DNA from: Aporhodopirellula aestuarii
GTDB lineage: Bacteria; Planctomycetota; Planctomycetia; Pirellulales; Pirellulaceae
Direction: 5' to 3'
Length of the DNA stretch: 64,000 bases
Assembly (NCBI RefSeq): GCF_023701485.1
Contig: NZ_JAMQBK010000001.1
Location: 27,152 to 91,151, forward strand
Every line of letters starts with the position of its first letter. Position 1 is the stretch's first letter. The notes under the pieces are model-generated. The model searched no databases, had not been told where the DNA came from, and saw only the letters and a program-made list of their open reading frames with translations. This document shows positions 53,440-63,565 of the stretch, piece by piece. Position numbers and translations under genes: made by a program.

Positions 53440-54456
53440 ATGATCGAAACGCTGCCCTCCGAAACGGACGTGATGCCGGGGCTCCCCGAGCGGATGTACG
53501 GCTCGATCGTGACCCCCGGAATCGGATTGGGCACCGTGTGCGGATTACTCTCCGCCGTTTTTTACACGCTGGCAAACATCTCGCTGCGTCAGTCCGTTTC
53601 GGCAGATCCATTGCTAGTGACGGCGGTGAAAGCACTGCCGACAGTCGTTTGTCTGACCCCTTTTTTAGTCACGTTGAAACTGCGTGGTATCCCGATCACG
53701 ACGAGTCGACACCTCGTCCCGCGATTCATTTGGATCTGCCTGATCGGCCAAGTCGGCGGCAACGCTTCGTTTCAAGTCGCGTTGGGCATGATCGGGTTGG
53801 CCGCCGCCGTGCCGATCACGCTCGGAGCGTTACTGATCGGCAGCGCGATCGTGGGCCGAATTCTGCTCGGCGAATCGGTGTTGCGGCGGACCGCGATCGC
53901 GATGGCGATTTTGATGGTGGCCGTCGTGATGCTATCGCAGTCCGGGCATCCCGATCCAGAAGCGGCGGGCGTTGTTGTTACCGACAACGCCGATGAACTC
54001 GCGTACCAGCGATGGATCGGTGCCGGGTTTGCCATTTTTTCGGGGCTGTGTTTCGCCGTCTTCAGTTCGACGATGCGATTCAACTTACAAAAGGGCATGC
54101 AAGCGGCGACGGCGATGTGGATCAGCGGCGGGGTCGGATTCACCGCGATGTTCGCGCTCGTAGCTTTTCGCGGAGGATTGGCAGATTTGGCACAGATGCC
54201 CGCGTCGCTTTGGTGGTCGATGATCGCGGCGGGCGTTTTTAATTTCATCGCTTTCATAGCGATCACGACGGCCATGAAAGTACTGCCCATCGTGGCCGTG
54301 CATCTGCTCAACGCGTCACAAGTCGCCATGGCCGCCATGGCGGGAGTGGTCTTGTTCGCCGAACCGGTTACGACGACGCTCGTGATCGGTATCGTGTTAA
54401 CGATGCTCGGACTGCTGGTGCTCGCTCGCAGGCGACCATCTGTACAGCCCGGCTAG
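53440..54456 (+). CDS. EamA/DMT-type transporter
   Basis: 338 residues from the ATG one base after the xseA stop. About ten membrane helices in two EamA-like halves: the first spans GTVCGLLSAVFYTLANISLR to VAVVMLSQSG, the second AGFAIFSGLCFAVFSSTMRF to IGIVLTMLGLLVLARR. The ALGMIGLAAAVPITLGALL segment is typical of the drug/metabolite transporter superfamily. Members export or import amino acids, nucleotide sugars and other small molecules; the substrate is unknown. Last gene of the run that starts with sufU. Confidence 0.85.
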   Translation: MIETLPSETDVMPGLPERMYGSIVTPGIGLGTVCGLLSAVFYTLANISLRQSVSADPLLVTAVKALPTVVCLTPFLVTLKLRGIPITTSRHLVPRFIWICLIGQVGGNASFQVALGMIGLAAAVPITLGALLIGSAIVGRILLGESVLRRTAIAMAILMVAVVMLSQSGHPDPEAAGVVVTDNADELAYQRWIGAGFAIFSGLCFAVFSSTMRFNLQKGMQAATAMWISGGVGFTAMFALVAFRGGLADLAQMPASLWWSMIAAGVFNFIAFIAITTAMKVLPIVAVHLLNASQVAMAAMAGVVLFAEPVTTTLVIGIVLTMLGLLVLARRRPSVQPG

Positions 54457-54635
54457 ATTAAAGCTTGGATCGCACGGTAATGAGAATGCCGAATTTACGC
54501 TTCGCACCTTCGACGCCCGTTAAAAAGGGATTCAATCGCGATCCGCAATCGCTCGCTACTGGCGAGTGATCACTCCTTCCCCCACAATAGACCTTTCGTC
54601 TGTTGCCCCCGCCTTCCGTTGAAAGAGGAATGAAT

Positions 54636-56009
54636 ATGTTTATCGTGCCCGGCCGATTGATGGCTGCATGTTTGGTCGCATTTTCAGCCATGGGAACGTC
54701 CTCCTGTTTCGCGGTCGAAGCGACGGCGACTCGCACGCGGGGCGTGAGCAGTGACACGGCAGAGACAGACCAAAACGTGGTTTGGCCACAGTGGCGCGGC
54801 CCATCGCAACAGGGCGTATCGCTCGATGCGGAATTACCGGTCAAATGGAGCGAAGAAACTGCCCTACGGGTCGAGATCCCCGGATCAGGAGGTAGCACGC
54901 CGGTCGTCGTCGGAAACACGGCGTTTCTAACGAGCGGCGTGGACGGAAAGAACATGCTCTTCGCGATCGACCTCGAAGAACCACGAATCTCTTGGCAAGT
55001 CCCGATGGGTTCGGACCGTGGCAACAAACACCGCAAAGGCAGCGGCAGCAACCCGTCGCCGGTCACCGATGGCGAGCACGTTGTCGCCTACTTCCGTAGC
55101 GGCGATTTGGTATGCGTGAATCTGTCTGGCGAAATCGTTTGGCAACACAACCTGCAAGACAAATTCGGCGAAGATTCGCTGTGGTGGGACCTCGGCTCAT
55201 CACCGCTGCTCGTTGATTCCATGGTCGTTATCCCCGTGATGCAAACCGGCCCGAGTTATCTCGTCGCGTTTGACGTCGCGAGCGGCGAAATGAAATGGAA
55301 GACCGATCGATCGACGGAAGCTCCCGAAGAAGCCGCTCAGAGTTACACGACTCCCCTCGCCGTTGAGATCAATGGCGAATCGGCGATCGCCGTCATGGGT
55401 GCCGACAACCTGACGATCAACCGCGCCTCCGACGGCAAAGAACTCGCCCGGCTCGGCGGATTCAACCCGGGCGGCGAAAAGTTCTTTCGATCAATCTCCT
55501 CACCGGTCGCCGACGGCAACCTGATTTTCTGCCCGTACTCGCGAGGAGCGACGCTTACTGCGGTGGACATGGAACAGTTGGTCGCCGGCAAAGGGAAAGA
55601 CGCGATCGTTTGGTTCCGAGACGACGTCGGCAGCGATGTGCCCACGCCAGCGGCTCGTGACGGCGTCCTGTACGTCGTTTCCGACGGCAAACGTGACAAA
55701 GGAACGGTCTACGCACTTTCACAAAAAACCGGTGAAACTTTGTGGACCGTGCAATTACCCCGAACTCGCCAAAGTTACAGCAGTTCACCGCTGATCGCTG
55801 GGGATCGGCTGTACGTCACCGGCGAAGATGCTCGGACTTCCGTCATCGCTCCGTTGGGGGGAACCGAATCAGAAAACGGCGGGAAAGCAGAGCTTGTTTC
55901 GACCAATGAGGTCGCCGATACCCAGGAATACACGGTGTCGAGCCCGATCTCGCTGGGTGACCGACTGGCCCTGCGAACCAAAAACTTTTTGTACCTAATC
56001 GGTAACTAA
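54636..56009 (+). CDS. Secreted PQQ-like beta-propeller repeat protein
   Basis: 457 residues from an ATG with AGAGG seven bases upstream; an ATG at 54630 is in frame but too close to the ribosome-binding site. A signal peptide (RLMAACLVAFSAMGTSSCFAV) is followed by VWPQWRGPSQQGVSL, then about seven blades such as FAIDLEEPRISWQVP, VCVNLSGEIVWQHN, FDVASGEMKWKT and YALSQKTGETLWTVQLP. Same family as the protein at 48.7 kb. These propellers are thought to bind partners or redox cofactors outside the cytoplasm in planctomycetes; a true dehydrogenase active site is not evident. It is the first of three co-oriented genes before ftsH and rsgA. Confidence 0.88.
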   Translation: MFIVPGRLMAACLVAFSAMGTSSCFAVEATATRTRGVSSDTAETDQNVVWPQWRGPSQQGVSLDAELPVKWSEETALRVEIPGSGGSTPVVVGNTAFLTSGVDGKNMLFAIDLEEPRISWQVPMGSDRGNKHRKGSGSNPSPVTDGEHVVAYFRSGDLVCVNLSGEIVWQHNLQDKFGEDSLWWDLGSSPLLVDSMVVIPVMQTGPSYLVAFDVASGEMKWKTDRSTEAPEEAAQSYTTPLAVEINGESAIAVMGADNLTINRASDGKELARLGGFNPGGEKFFRSISSPVADGNLIFCPYSRGATLTAVDMEQLVAGKGKDAIVWFRDDVGSDVPTPAARDGVLYVVSDGKRDKGTVYALSQKTGETLWTVQLPRTRQSYSSSPLIAGDRLYVTGEDARTSVIAPLGGTESENGGKAELVSTNEVADTQEYTVSSPISLGDRLALRTKNFLYLIGN

Positions 56010-56123
56010 AAAGACTCGGTTGGCCGTGATTTCGAATTCCCGGTACACTCCTTGCTACACTCCCGCAGCGAATGCCAAATCGGCTCGTTTTTACAGAGCC
56101 AATAGACACGATAGGAAAACAAT

Positions 56124-58136
56124 ATGGCCAAGGACTCTGAGTCCCCCTCGAAAGATCCAGACCAGGATGGTGGTCGACGAAGCAATCCGATCATGATTGC
56201 ACTGGTGATTGCCGCGCTCGCTGCGATTCTGTTCGTCAACCGTCCTGACGACCGTTCTAGCATTTCGGCGAGCTTCTTCCAGGAACAGTTGGAGAAAAAG
56301 AACGTTGAATCGGTTCAGATCGGCGATTTGGAGGTGACGGGCAAATTCAAGGTTCGCCCAGAAAAGCCGTTTCCAAAAGAAAAGAACGTCGACGAAGACA
56401 CCCAACCTGAAGTTTATTCGAAGGAATTCGTATTCACGCGTCCGGCTGGCAACGAGTACGCGGCCGCTCTGGAAAAGCGCCTGAAAGAGAATGGCGTCGA
56501 CGACTACGAATTCCGCAAACCGGATTCGACCGCTGCGATCATGCAGATTCTGCTGATGCTGGTCCTGCCGCTCGGGATCCTGTTCCTGATCTTCACGATG
56601 ATTCGCCGCAGCCGCAACGAAATGATGGGCGGGGGCGGTTTTCTCTCCGGGTTCAGCAAGAGCCCGGCAAAACGCTTTGAAGCGACCGACAAAGTCATCA
56701 CTTTCGACGACGTCGCGGGCCTGCAAGGTGTCAAAGCTGACCTCGAAGAAATCGTCGACTACCTCAAAACGCCTGACAAGTTTTCTCGTTTGGGTGGCCA
56801 AGTCCCCAAAGGCGTGCTGCTCAATGGACCTCCCGGCACCGGGAAGACGTTGCTCGCTCGGGCCGTCGCCGGTGAGGCGGAGGTTCCGTTTTACAGCGTC
56901 AACGGTAGTGAATTCATTCAGATGTTCGTCGGTGTCGGTGCCAGCCGCGTGCGGGACCTGTTCAAGACCGCCAAAGAACACTCGCCATCGATCATCTTCA
57001 TCGACGAAATCGATGCAGTCGGTCGACAACGGGGTGCCGGTCTGGGCGGCGGTCACGACGAACGCGAACAAACCCTGAACCAAATTCTCGGCGAGATGGA
57101 CGGCTTCAGTGGCACGCATGCGGTGATCGTCATCGCGGCTACGAACCGCCCTGACGTTCTCGACCCCGCGTTGCTTCGTCCCGGCCGTTTCGACCGTCAC
57201 GTCACCGTTGGTCGCCCGACGATGAAGGGTCGCGAGGAAATCTTCAAGGTTCACGTCCGTGATGTGCCTCTCGCCGATGACGTCGACCTGCGACGACTCG
57301 CTGCGGGAACGGTCGGTTTGACCGGTGCGGACATCCGCAACATGGTCAACGAAGCGGCTCTTTGGGCGGCTCGACAAGACAAGAAGGTCGTCGAAATGTG
57401 CGACTTCGATTTTGCCCGCGACAAAATCCTGATGGGGGCGAAACGCGAAGAAGTCTTGCAAGAAGACGAAAAAGAAAAGACCGCCTACCACGAGGCCGGC
57501 CACACGCTCACGGCGTGGCACCTCGAGGGGTCACACATCGTTCACAAGGTGACGATCATCCCTCGTGGTCGCGCACTCGGCGTCACGCAGTACGTGCCAA
57601 ACGAAGACCGTTTGAGCATGAGCAAGAAGGAACTCGAACATCAATTGATCGTGTTGCTGGGCGGCCGTGCGGCTGAGAAAATCATCTACAATGAAACCTG
57701 CGTCGGGGCCGAAAACGACCTCGAACGCGCGACCAGCATCGCGCGTCGAATGGTGACGCATTGGGGGATGAGCGCTAAGATCGGACCGGTCAGCTACAAG
57801 ACCAGCGACGAAGATCCGTTCCTCGGACGCGAGATTCACCAACAACGCCAATTCAGTGAGCATACCCAAGAACTGATCGACGAAGAGGTCGCTCGCATTC
57901 TTCTCGAAGCGGACCAGAAAGCCGAACAGTTGTTGCGTGAGCATCGTGAGGAGCTCGAAAAGATCACCCGTGGGTTGCTCGAGCGTGAAGAACTCAGCGA
58001 GAACGAACTGACCGAACTGATCGGCCCGTCCATTCACAAACGCAAGGGCGATCGCTCCGGAAAGCTCGAGCAGATCATGGCACCCGAGGGTGCTGCTGAA
58101 CGCAGCTCCAGCACTCCCGTTCCGACCGAAGATTAA
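56124..58136 (+). CDS. ftsH: ATP-dependent zinc metalloprotease FtsH
   Basis: 670 residues. Two membrane helices ([17 protein letters not shown] and [20 protein letters not shown]) flank a periplasmic domain. The AAA+ module has Walker A GPPGTGKT near 236, Walker [15 protein letters not shown] near 292, and the second region of homology [20 protein letters not shown]. The zinc protease site HEAGH is near 456, with the third ligand in the ENDLERAT segment. It degrades damaged or regulatory membrane and cytoplasmic proteins as a hexamer at the inner membrane. AGGAAAACAAT precedes the ATG. rsgA starts four bases after its stop. Confidence 0.97.
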   Translation: MAKDSESPSKDPDQDGGRRSNPIMIALVIAALAAILFVNRPDDRSSISASFFQEQLEKKNVESVQIGDLEVTGKFKVRPEKPFPKEKNVDEDTQPEVYSKEFVFTRPAGNEYAAALEKRLKENGVDDYEFRKPDSTAAIMQILLMLVLPLGILFLIFTMIRRSRNEMMGGGGFLSGFSKSPAKRFEATDKVITFDDVAGLQGVKADLEEIVDYLKTPDKFSRLGGQVPKGVLLNGPPGTGKTLLARAVAGEAEVPFYSVNGSEFIQMFVGVGASRVRDLFKTAKEHSPSIIFIDEIDAVGRQRGAGLGGGHDEREQTLNQILGEMDGFSGTHAVIVIAATNRPDVLDPALLRPGRFDRHVTVGRPTMKGREEIFKVHVRDVPLADDVDLRRLAAGTVGLTGADIRNMVNEAALWAARQDKKVVEMCDFDFARDKILMGAKREEVLQEDEKEKTAYHEAGHTLTAWHLEGSHIVHKVTIIPRGRALGVTQYVPNEDRLSMSKKELEHQLIVLLGGRAAEKIIYNETCVGAENDLERATSIARRMVTHWGMSAKIGPVSYKTSDEDPFLGREIHQQRQFSEHTQELIDEEVARILLEADQKAEQLLREHREELEKITRGLLEREELSENELTELIGPSIHKRKGDRSGKLEQIMAPEGAAERSSSTPVPTED

Positions 58137-58140
58137 CTCG

Positions 58141-59328
58141 TTGGCTAAAAAGAAAGGCAAACTGCGAGCGGAGTTTCGCAAGAAGCACCAAGGTCGCGTC
58201 CGGAAAAGCGACCTCACTCGTGAATTTCACAGTGAGGAGTCCACTCGGCTCGACGATGCCGCTCACGGGGAACGCCTGACGGGCAAAGGTGAACTGACTC
58301 GTCGGAAAACGATCGCGGGAGCCGACAACGCTCCCGCCGGCTCAAGTGGCCTGCAGGTTGACCTGATCGTTGACAAAACGCGATTGAAACACGGCCGCGT
58401 GCTCAGCGTCCATGGACTGCAGAGCAAAGTGCTCGCCGATGATGGACACCTTTACGCGTGCGCCACCCGCCAAGTCCTCAAATCGTTGGCCACGGATCAA
58501 CGAGGCGTGGTTGTCGCAGGCGATCAAGTTTGGTTTCGCACCGAAGCCCGCGCAGGTGACAGTGGCCAATTGGGACGGAAGGCGAATGAGGTCGTCACCG
58601 CCGATGGGATGATCGAACGGATTGAACCGCGTCACGGGATCATCTGTCGAACCAGTCGCGGGAAACAACATGTGATCGCCGCCAATGTCGATGCGATGTT
58701 GATCATCGCGAGTGCGGCCGAACCTGGTATCAAGCCTGCGCTCATCGATCGGATGTTGCTCACCGCGGCGCAGTGCGATATCGAGCCCGTGATCGTGGTC
58801 AACAAAGTGGATCTCGTTGATCCGGTTCAACTGCAATCTCTGATCGGCGTGTACGCGTCACTCGGCTATCGCGTCCTGCCAACGTCTGCCACTTCCGGCC
58901 AGAACATCGAATACCTGCGCGAGTTTCTGCGAAACCGCCAGACCGCGCTGGCGGGCCAAAGCGGCGTGGGCAAATCGAGTCTGCTCAACGCGATCCAACC
59001 GGGACTCGCGCTCGCGGTCTCAACGGTCAGCACCGAAAATCAAAAAGGCCGCCACACGACCACCGCATCCAAACTGATTCCGCTGGCCAGCGGAGGCGCC
59101 GTCTTTGATACCCCCGGAATCCGGCAATTCCAGTTGTGGGACATTCAAGCGACCGAGGTGGCCGGGCTGATGCCAGACATTCGACCTTACGTTAGCGGAT
59201 GTCGTTATCCCAACTGCTTGCACTTGCACGAAGACGACTGCGCCGTCAAAGACGCCGTCGCCGATGCCCGGATCGACGCCCGCCGCTACGACGCCTACTG
59301 TCACTTGCTCGAAGACGACTTGCTGTAG
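58141..59328 (+). CDS. rsgA: Ribosome small subunit-dependent GTPase A
   Basis: 395 residues from a TTG directly after ftsH. The opening ([18 protein letters not shown]) is a basic tail for rRNA contact, as in RsgA. An OB-fold follows ([25 protein letters not shown]), then the circularly permuted GTPase with G4 NKVD near 222, G5-like TSATSG, G1 GQSGVGKSS near 272 and G3 FDTPGIRQF. The C-terminal zinc knuckle is [14 protein letters not shown] near 355. It hydrolyses GTP to help mature the 30S subunit. The 65-residue N-terminal extension is longer than in E. coli. Confidence 0.94.
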   Translation: MAKKKGKLRAEFRKKHQGRVRKSDLTREFHSEESTRLDDAAHGERLTGKGELTRRKTIAGADNAPAGSSGLQVDLIVDKTRLKHGRVLSVHGLQSKVLADDGHLYACATRQVLKSLATDQRGVVVAGDQVWFRTEARAGDSGQLGRKANEVVTADGMIERIEPRHGIICRTSRGKQHVIAANVDAMLIIASAAEPGIKPALIDRMLLTAAQCDIEPVIVVNKVDLVDPVQLQSLIGVYASLGYRVLPTSATSGQNIEYLREFLRNRQTALAGQSGVGKSSLLNAIQPGLALAVSTVSTENQKGRHTTTASKLIPLASGGAVFDTPGIRQFQLWDIQATEVAGLMPDIRPYVSGCRYPNCLHLHEDDCAVKDAVADARIDARRYDAYCHLLEDDLL

Positions 59329-59481
59329 CGCCAGCGCCGCGGGCGTGCTTGTCGCGTCCGAGCCCTCGCCTATGGGCTTCGTTCGATCCAGACAGGTGAG
59401 CTGCCGCGTTTCAATGCACTTCGACAGCTGTATCAGCATTCAAAATGAGATCAGACCGGCCGGATTGCGGGTTGTCGTTTT

Positions 59482-59584
59482 AGAGCGTTTCTGTAAATGA
59501 CGTAGGTTTTCAAAGGTAGCTACGTTTGCCAGAACGTGGTCCACCGTCGGGCGACGGTGGCTACGACAAAAATGGAAATGCTCT
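59482..59584 (-). mobile_element. MITE-like element, copy 2 (103 bp, inverted)
   Basis: Reverse complement of the element at 21448-21550 with two mismatches in 103 bases. Ends AGAGCGTTTC and GAAATGCTCT, with TA at each border. It lies 153 bases after rsgA. The high identity of the two copies implies recent movement or gene conversion. Confidence 0.75.
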
Positions 59585-59585
59585 A

Positions 59586-59617
59586 GTCGTTTCGCAAAAA
59601 TGAGTGAGCCGACAGCG
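59586..59617 (+). repeat. GTGAGCCGACAGCG repeat, second copy
   Basis: Thirty-two bases that match 15791-15822 with two differences. The right-hand inverted arm seen at the 15.8 kb copy is missing here. The repeat adjoins MITE copy 2. Confidence 0.55.
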
Positions 59618-59874
59618 CTCGTGGTTTGTGATAACTGAAAATGAGGGTTAACCGTAGCGGACGAGGCAACGCGTCCTGAGCGATTTGCCGCTTCAACAGG
59701 ACTCGTGGCCTCGTCCACTACCCTCTAATTAAGAAGGTGACAGGCCGGACAGCGTCCAGATCGACACGCCCGTCACGTTGTCCGTGACCTCCCTACCGAG
59801 CGGTTTCGCAATGCCTGGGAACACAACCGCTGGCGATTTCCATGTTCACCGCCGCGGCGTGAATCGGATGCGGA
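59618..59874. other. Intergenic region between repeats and apt
   Basis: About 255 bases at the 3' end of the leftward apt gene. I see no gene or strong terminator in it. Confidence 0.35.
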
Positions 59875-60450
59875 CTAAACGCTCGGACCGGGCATTTCGT
59901 TTTGGATGCTCAGTTCCTGTTCGCTATCATCGCCACCGTACTTCAGCACGCTGTGGACGTCGTAGGGTTCCATTCGGGCTTCGCCGCCAAGGGCTTCCAA
60001 ATGGATCAAAAAGGAACAACCGACAATTTTTGCGTCACACTTTTCGAGCAACCGCAAACAGGCTCCCACGGTTCCACCCGTCGCGAGCAAATCGTCCACA
60101 ATCAGAACACGCTGTCCAGGCTTGATGCCGTCGACATGGATCTGCAATTCATCGGTGCCGTATTCCAATTGGTAGGCAAACGAGTGCAAATCAAACGGGA
60201 GTTTGCCGGGCTTGCGGATCGGAACGAATCCGGCCCCGAGTCGCATCGCCAGGGGCGTGCCAAAGATAAAGCCACGGGCTTCTGCGGCGGCCACGACGTC
60301 GATGTCCGCGTCCAAGAAAGGGGCTGCCATGGCCTCGACCGCTGCGGTCAACGCCTCTGCGTCAGCCAGCAGCGGTGTGATGTCTCGAAACAAAATTCCT
60401 GGCTTTGGGTAGTCAGGAATGTCACGTACGTAAGACCTTAGGTCCAGCAT
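59875..60450 (-). CDS. apt: Adenine phosphoribosyltransferase
   Basis: 191 residues. It joins adenine to PRPP to form AMP in purine salvage. Family blocks are YVRDIPDYPKPGILFRDITPLL at the start, AEARGFIFGTPLAMRLGAGFVPIRKPGKLP, and the PRPP site VLIVDDLLATGGT near 125. The C-terminus has a short acidic tail past the usual end. The enzyme is cytoplasmic. The DksA/TraR-type gene lies 83 bases upstream on the same strand and may share its promoter. Confidence 0.95.
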   Translation of the reverse strand: MLDLRSYVRDIPDYPKPGILFRDITPLLADAEALTAAVEAMAAPFLDADIDVVAAAEARGFIFGTPLAMRLGAGFVPIRKPGKLPFDLHSFAYQLEYGTDELQIHVDGIKPGQRVLIVDDLLATGGTVGACLRLLEKCDAKIVGCSFLIHLEALGGEARMEPYDVHSVLKYGGDDSEQELSIQNEMPGPSV

Positions 60451-60533
60451 CGTTATTGTCTTTCACGAAGTGAGGCAAGAGAATGGATTCTGACCCTTAG
60501 ACAATAACCGGATATCGATTTGCGATCGAGGTG

Positions 60534-60956
60534 CTACCCTTCGACAACATCGGCCTCGGTCATGTCAAAGATCCGATTCCACGGCACCGAGGCCGCCGAA
60601 TCATCACTTCCACGCTCCGCCCGACGGCGACAATCGATGCAATCGCTGGCGTAAGGGATCGCGCGAAGTCGATTCAATGGAATCGGCTTGCCACACTCTT
60701 CACAATCGCCGTAGGTACCGGCTTGGATCTTCATGATCGCCTCTTCGATCGCCGACAACTCGCGACTCTCGACTTCCACCAACTGACTGTTGAGTTCGTC
60801 TTGGACGGTGTCCGCAGCCGCATCAAGAGGATCCCCCGTCTTTTGCTGGTGCAGTTCTCGGAGCAAGCTGAGATCTCCCGCGAGTGCCTTCCGAAGGGCG
60901 TCACGGCGGCGGACCAACGTGCTTCGTAGTTTTTGGAGAGATTCTTTTCTAGACAT
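60534..60956 (-). CDS. DksA/TraR-type zinc-finger protein
   Basis: 140 residues. A helical coiled-coil hairpin (LRSTLVRRRDALRKALAGDL to RELSAIEEAIMKIQAGTYG) precedes a four-cysteine zinc finger CEEC..CIDC near residues 88-112, the layout of the DksA/TraR family. DksA binds in the secondary channel of RNA polymerase and works with ppGpp. The acidic residues at the DksA coiled-coil tip (DxxDA) are not clearly present, although DPLDAAAD in the loop may serve. AAAGG lies seven bases before the ATG. Confidence 0.85.
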   Translation of the reverse strand: MSRKESLQKLRSTLVRRRDALRKALAGDLSLLRELHQQKTGDPLDAAADTVQDELNSQLVEVESRELSAIEEAIMKIQAGTYGDCEECGKPIPLNRLRAIPYASDCIDCRRRAERGSDDSAASVPWNRIFDMTEADVVEG

Positions 60957-61451
60957 GGGAAAACCTTTCTAACAGACGGGTGACGTCCGAGCTGAACCGC
61001 AAATTCGGCCTCACGGCAACCACTGAGACGTTCGAGAACGTACCAGAGTTCGCCACAGATTGCCGGTTCTTGGTGCAGGAAGCCTCGGAAATCATGCGTT
61101 CTTCACCGGGAGCTAACTTGCCACATTGACAGGCAGCAGGTGTCTCGCCGAAGCAAGGTTAGACGTTCGAAAGCAATTTCAAGCCTAAAAAGCTCGCAAT
61201 CGAGAGACGTTGTTGCGTTTACGCAACGATTGTGCCGAAAATGGCGCATTCTCGATCCAAAAAGTTTTTGATTTCCCGCCGAAGTTCCAGGACATTTCCA
61301 ACAGAAAAAGCCTCTCGGGGGAAGATCGCTCCATGAAGCCGCCATAGCGGACGACAGAACACCGTAAACAGCAGTCCAGACTTAGACGAGGCCGACCGCC
61401 GGTTTGCCAGAACACACCGCCCCCCCCTCCGCAGCCCCTCTTCTCGACGGG
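60957..61451. other. Intergenic region, no gene recognised
   Basis: About 495 bases between the DksA/TraR-type gene and the end of the large secreted protein gene, both leftward. Frames of 75-80 codons cross it but resemble nothing known. It should hold the promoter of the zinc-finger gene. Confidence 0.35.
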
Positions 61452-63470
61452 CTATTCCAAGGGGCGCAGATTCATGAGCCCGAAGTGCAATCCGCCGGAT
61501 TCGTCATACCCAAAACTGCCGCTGACGCCAAAGTACTTGCGCAGCTCGTCAAACGAGGGCAGCTGCTGCCGATCGAGCAGATCGCCAAATCTTTTGGCAA
61601 CCCGATTGTTCTCCCCCCGACGCAGCAGCGTCTCGGAGAACGTCGACGAGGCCGCCATGTCATAAAACACCCGGTAACTGTCGGCGTCGCGAGCGAAATT
61701 AAGCAAGAACGGCTTCTCGCCCTCGAGTTTGGCACCGAGCTCCGAAATCATGAGGGCGTAGTCGGGGTCGTCGATGAGACTCGAATTTCGACCTGCCCGT
61801 GTTTTAATCACCTGCTCGATCAATTCGCGGCTATCGGCCAGCATGAGATAGTCGTCAATTAACGCGATGCTGCGTTGCGGCGTCCGCAGAGTGTCAGGAA
61901 GTTCTCGGCTGTTTTGCATGAAGTAGACTTCGACGCCGCCGATATTTTCTCTTTGCATGTCGGAGGCGGGCAGCTTCGTCTTCACCTTTTTCAACAACTC
62001 GTTCGCTTTGTCCGCGTCGCGAACTTGCAACGCATCGAGTCTCGCCAGCGCGTTCCAGGCCGCCGGCAATTGATAACGTTGCACGCCGACATATCGTCCG
62101 GTCAGGTTGGGGATTACTTCGTCACGCAGGCTCACGTCCAACCTCGCTTTGATGCGATCTTCGGCAAACCGGTCAAACGAGCCTTCGCCAGCGAATCGAT
62201 CGACGATCTTCGTGAGATTATCGCTCGCCGTCGCGATGTCCCACTGCGCCGTCGTGTACTTGGTCACGTCCGCAGGCACCCAATTCGGCGGCGTCGGCTC
62301 GACGGCTTCTGGACGCACAACGCCAAAAAACCCATCCCGCGGCGGATCGATCACGACGTGGACGTGAATGATGTTCTCGACCAGGTCACCGCCACGAAAA
62401 ATACTGCCACCGATCCCGCGGATCTTTTCGGCGCCCAGTGTGTCGACGATCGGCATGATAAAAAACGCTGAGCCGCTGCGACTGATGATCTTTTGCGCGA
62501 TCGCGTAGGGGTGCACAAAAAACGTGATCTGTGGCGTTTCCGCTTCGGCGCTTACCGAGCGAGTCATCACGACGCCAAAGTCCGCATTGCTAGACAGGTT
62601 TCCACTGATCTCGACGATCTGACTGTCAGTGTCCCGTGCACGTTCGGCGGCCTCTTTCCGATTGCGAGGTTCATCGGATTCGTTCCACCGCTCAAGCACA
62701 TCGGCTGCGGCGCGGCGTCCGACGCCAATCACAAAAACGCCATCGCGTTCAAACCATTCCAGGTGCTGGCCGCGTCCGCGGGGTCGTCGCCATGAGGTCA
62801 ACGTGTGTTCGCCGATCTTTTCCTCGCCGCGAACAAATTGGTTCTTCTCAGAGAGTTCGCCGATCTCGGCGAGCAGTTCCCGCATCGTTGCCTGCGAGTC
62901 GTTTTTTTCGCCGGTTTCGACAATCAAGACAAACGCAAAACTGTTTTGCTGCCGCCGTTGACGCTGTAACCTCCGGGCGATTTCTTCGTCGGTTTCCTCC
63001 GGGTTGCCGGCATCTTGGTTTGGCCCTCGATTGGGAGCAGGCGTCGGTTCTGCTTCCGGGGGTGCGCCGGGGACCACGCCCAATGCGATTTGTCCCTGCG
63101 GAATCGCCAACAATTCATCCAGCGACAATCCGATCTGGCTGGCGAACTCGGCCAGCGTCTCGCTGAGTGTTTCGTAAGTGTCCGACACAAATGGACGCAT
63201 CGCCGGATCATTGAGCATTTTGCCGAGCGATGAACGGGAGAACCCCGCTTTCAAATCCGTCGTGTCGCGGATCCGTAAATAAACATACGTGTCCGACGGC
63301 AACAATCTAGAAGCAGGTGGACAGTTGGAATCGAAACTCTCGGAATTCGCACGATCTCCCGTGTCAGACGACGTTCGGTCCAGTGCCATCGCGGGGCAGG
63401 TAAGCAGGACGATTCCGGTCAAGCAACCGAACAACCAACGGGTGCCAATGCAAGGCGACTGCACACACAT
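61452..63470 (-). CDS. Large secreted protein of unknown function (planctomycete DUF3352-like)
   Basis: 672 residues. A signal peptide (WLFGCLTGIVLLTCPAMAL) leads to a mature protein that opens with CPPASRLLPSDTYVYLRIRD, followed by alternating alpha/beta segments that refer to self-limited repeats such as ALARLDALQVRDADKANELLK and KKVKTKLPASDM. The start resembles the DUF3352 group of planctomycete and cyanobacterial secreted proteins, but that is a weak match by eye. A low-complexity stretch rich in Glu, Pro and Arg lies around residues 140-175. It is divergent from the next gene, with 95 bases between starts. Function unknown. Confidence 0.75.
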   Translation of the reverse strand: MCVQSPCIGTRWLFGCLTGIVLLTCPAMALDRTSSDTGDRANSESFDSNCPPASRLLPSDTYVYLRIRDTTDLKAGFSRSSLGKMLNDPAMRPFVSDTYETLSETLAEFASQIGLSLDELLAIPQGQIALGVVPGAPPEAEPTPAPNRGPNQDAGNPEETDEEIARRLQRQRRQQNSFAFVLIVETGEKNDSQATMRELLAEIGELSEKNQFVRGEEKIGEHTLTSWRRPRGRGQHLEWFERDGVFVIGVGRRAAADVLERWNESDEPRNRKEAAERARDTDSQIVEISGNLSSNADFGVVMTRSVSAEAETPQITFFVHPYAIAQKIISRSGSAFFIMPIVDTLGAEKIRGIGGSIFRGGDLVENIIHVHVVIDPPRDGFFGVVRPEAVEPTPPNWVPADVTKYTTAQWDIATASDNLTKIVDRFAGEGSFDRFAEDRIKARLDVSLRDEVIPNLTGRYVGVQRYQLPAAWNALARLDALQVRDADKANELLKKVKTKLPASDMQRENIGGVEVYFMQNSRELPDTLRTPQRSIALIDDYLMLADSRELIEQVIKTRAGRNSSLIDDPDYALMISELGAKLEGEKPFLLNFARDADSYRVFYDMAASSTFSETLLRRGENNRVAKRFGDLLDRQQLPSFDELRKYFGVSGSFGYDESGGLHFGLMNLRPLE

Positions 63471-63565
63471 GAAATTTTGAATCCAAACAGAGAGGCAAAT
63501 TGCCGATGGGGAGATTAGAATGGACGCATTCTAGCAACCTCGATCCCAGCGAAGCAAAAGAACAC
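63471..63565. promoter_or_regulatory. Bidirectional promoter region of two secreted-protein genes
   Basis: 95 bases between the divergent starts at 63470 and 63566. It must hold both promoters; the GGCAAATTGCCGATGG segment near 63494 has dyad character (GGCAA/TTGCC) and could be an operator. Confidence 0.35.

Noticed and set aside
56091-57521. 476-codon frame opposite ftsH
   Set aside because: An antisense shadow of ftsH, with no family resemblance and no start signal.
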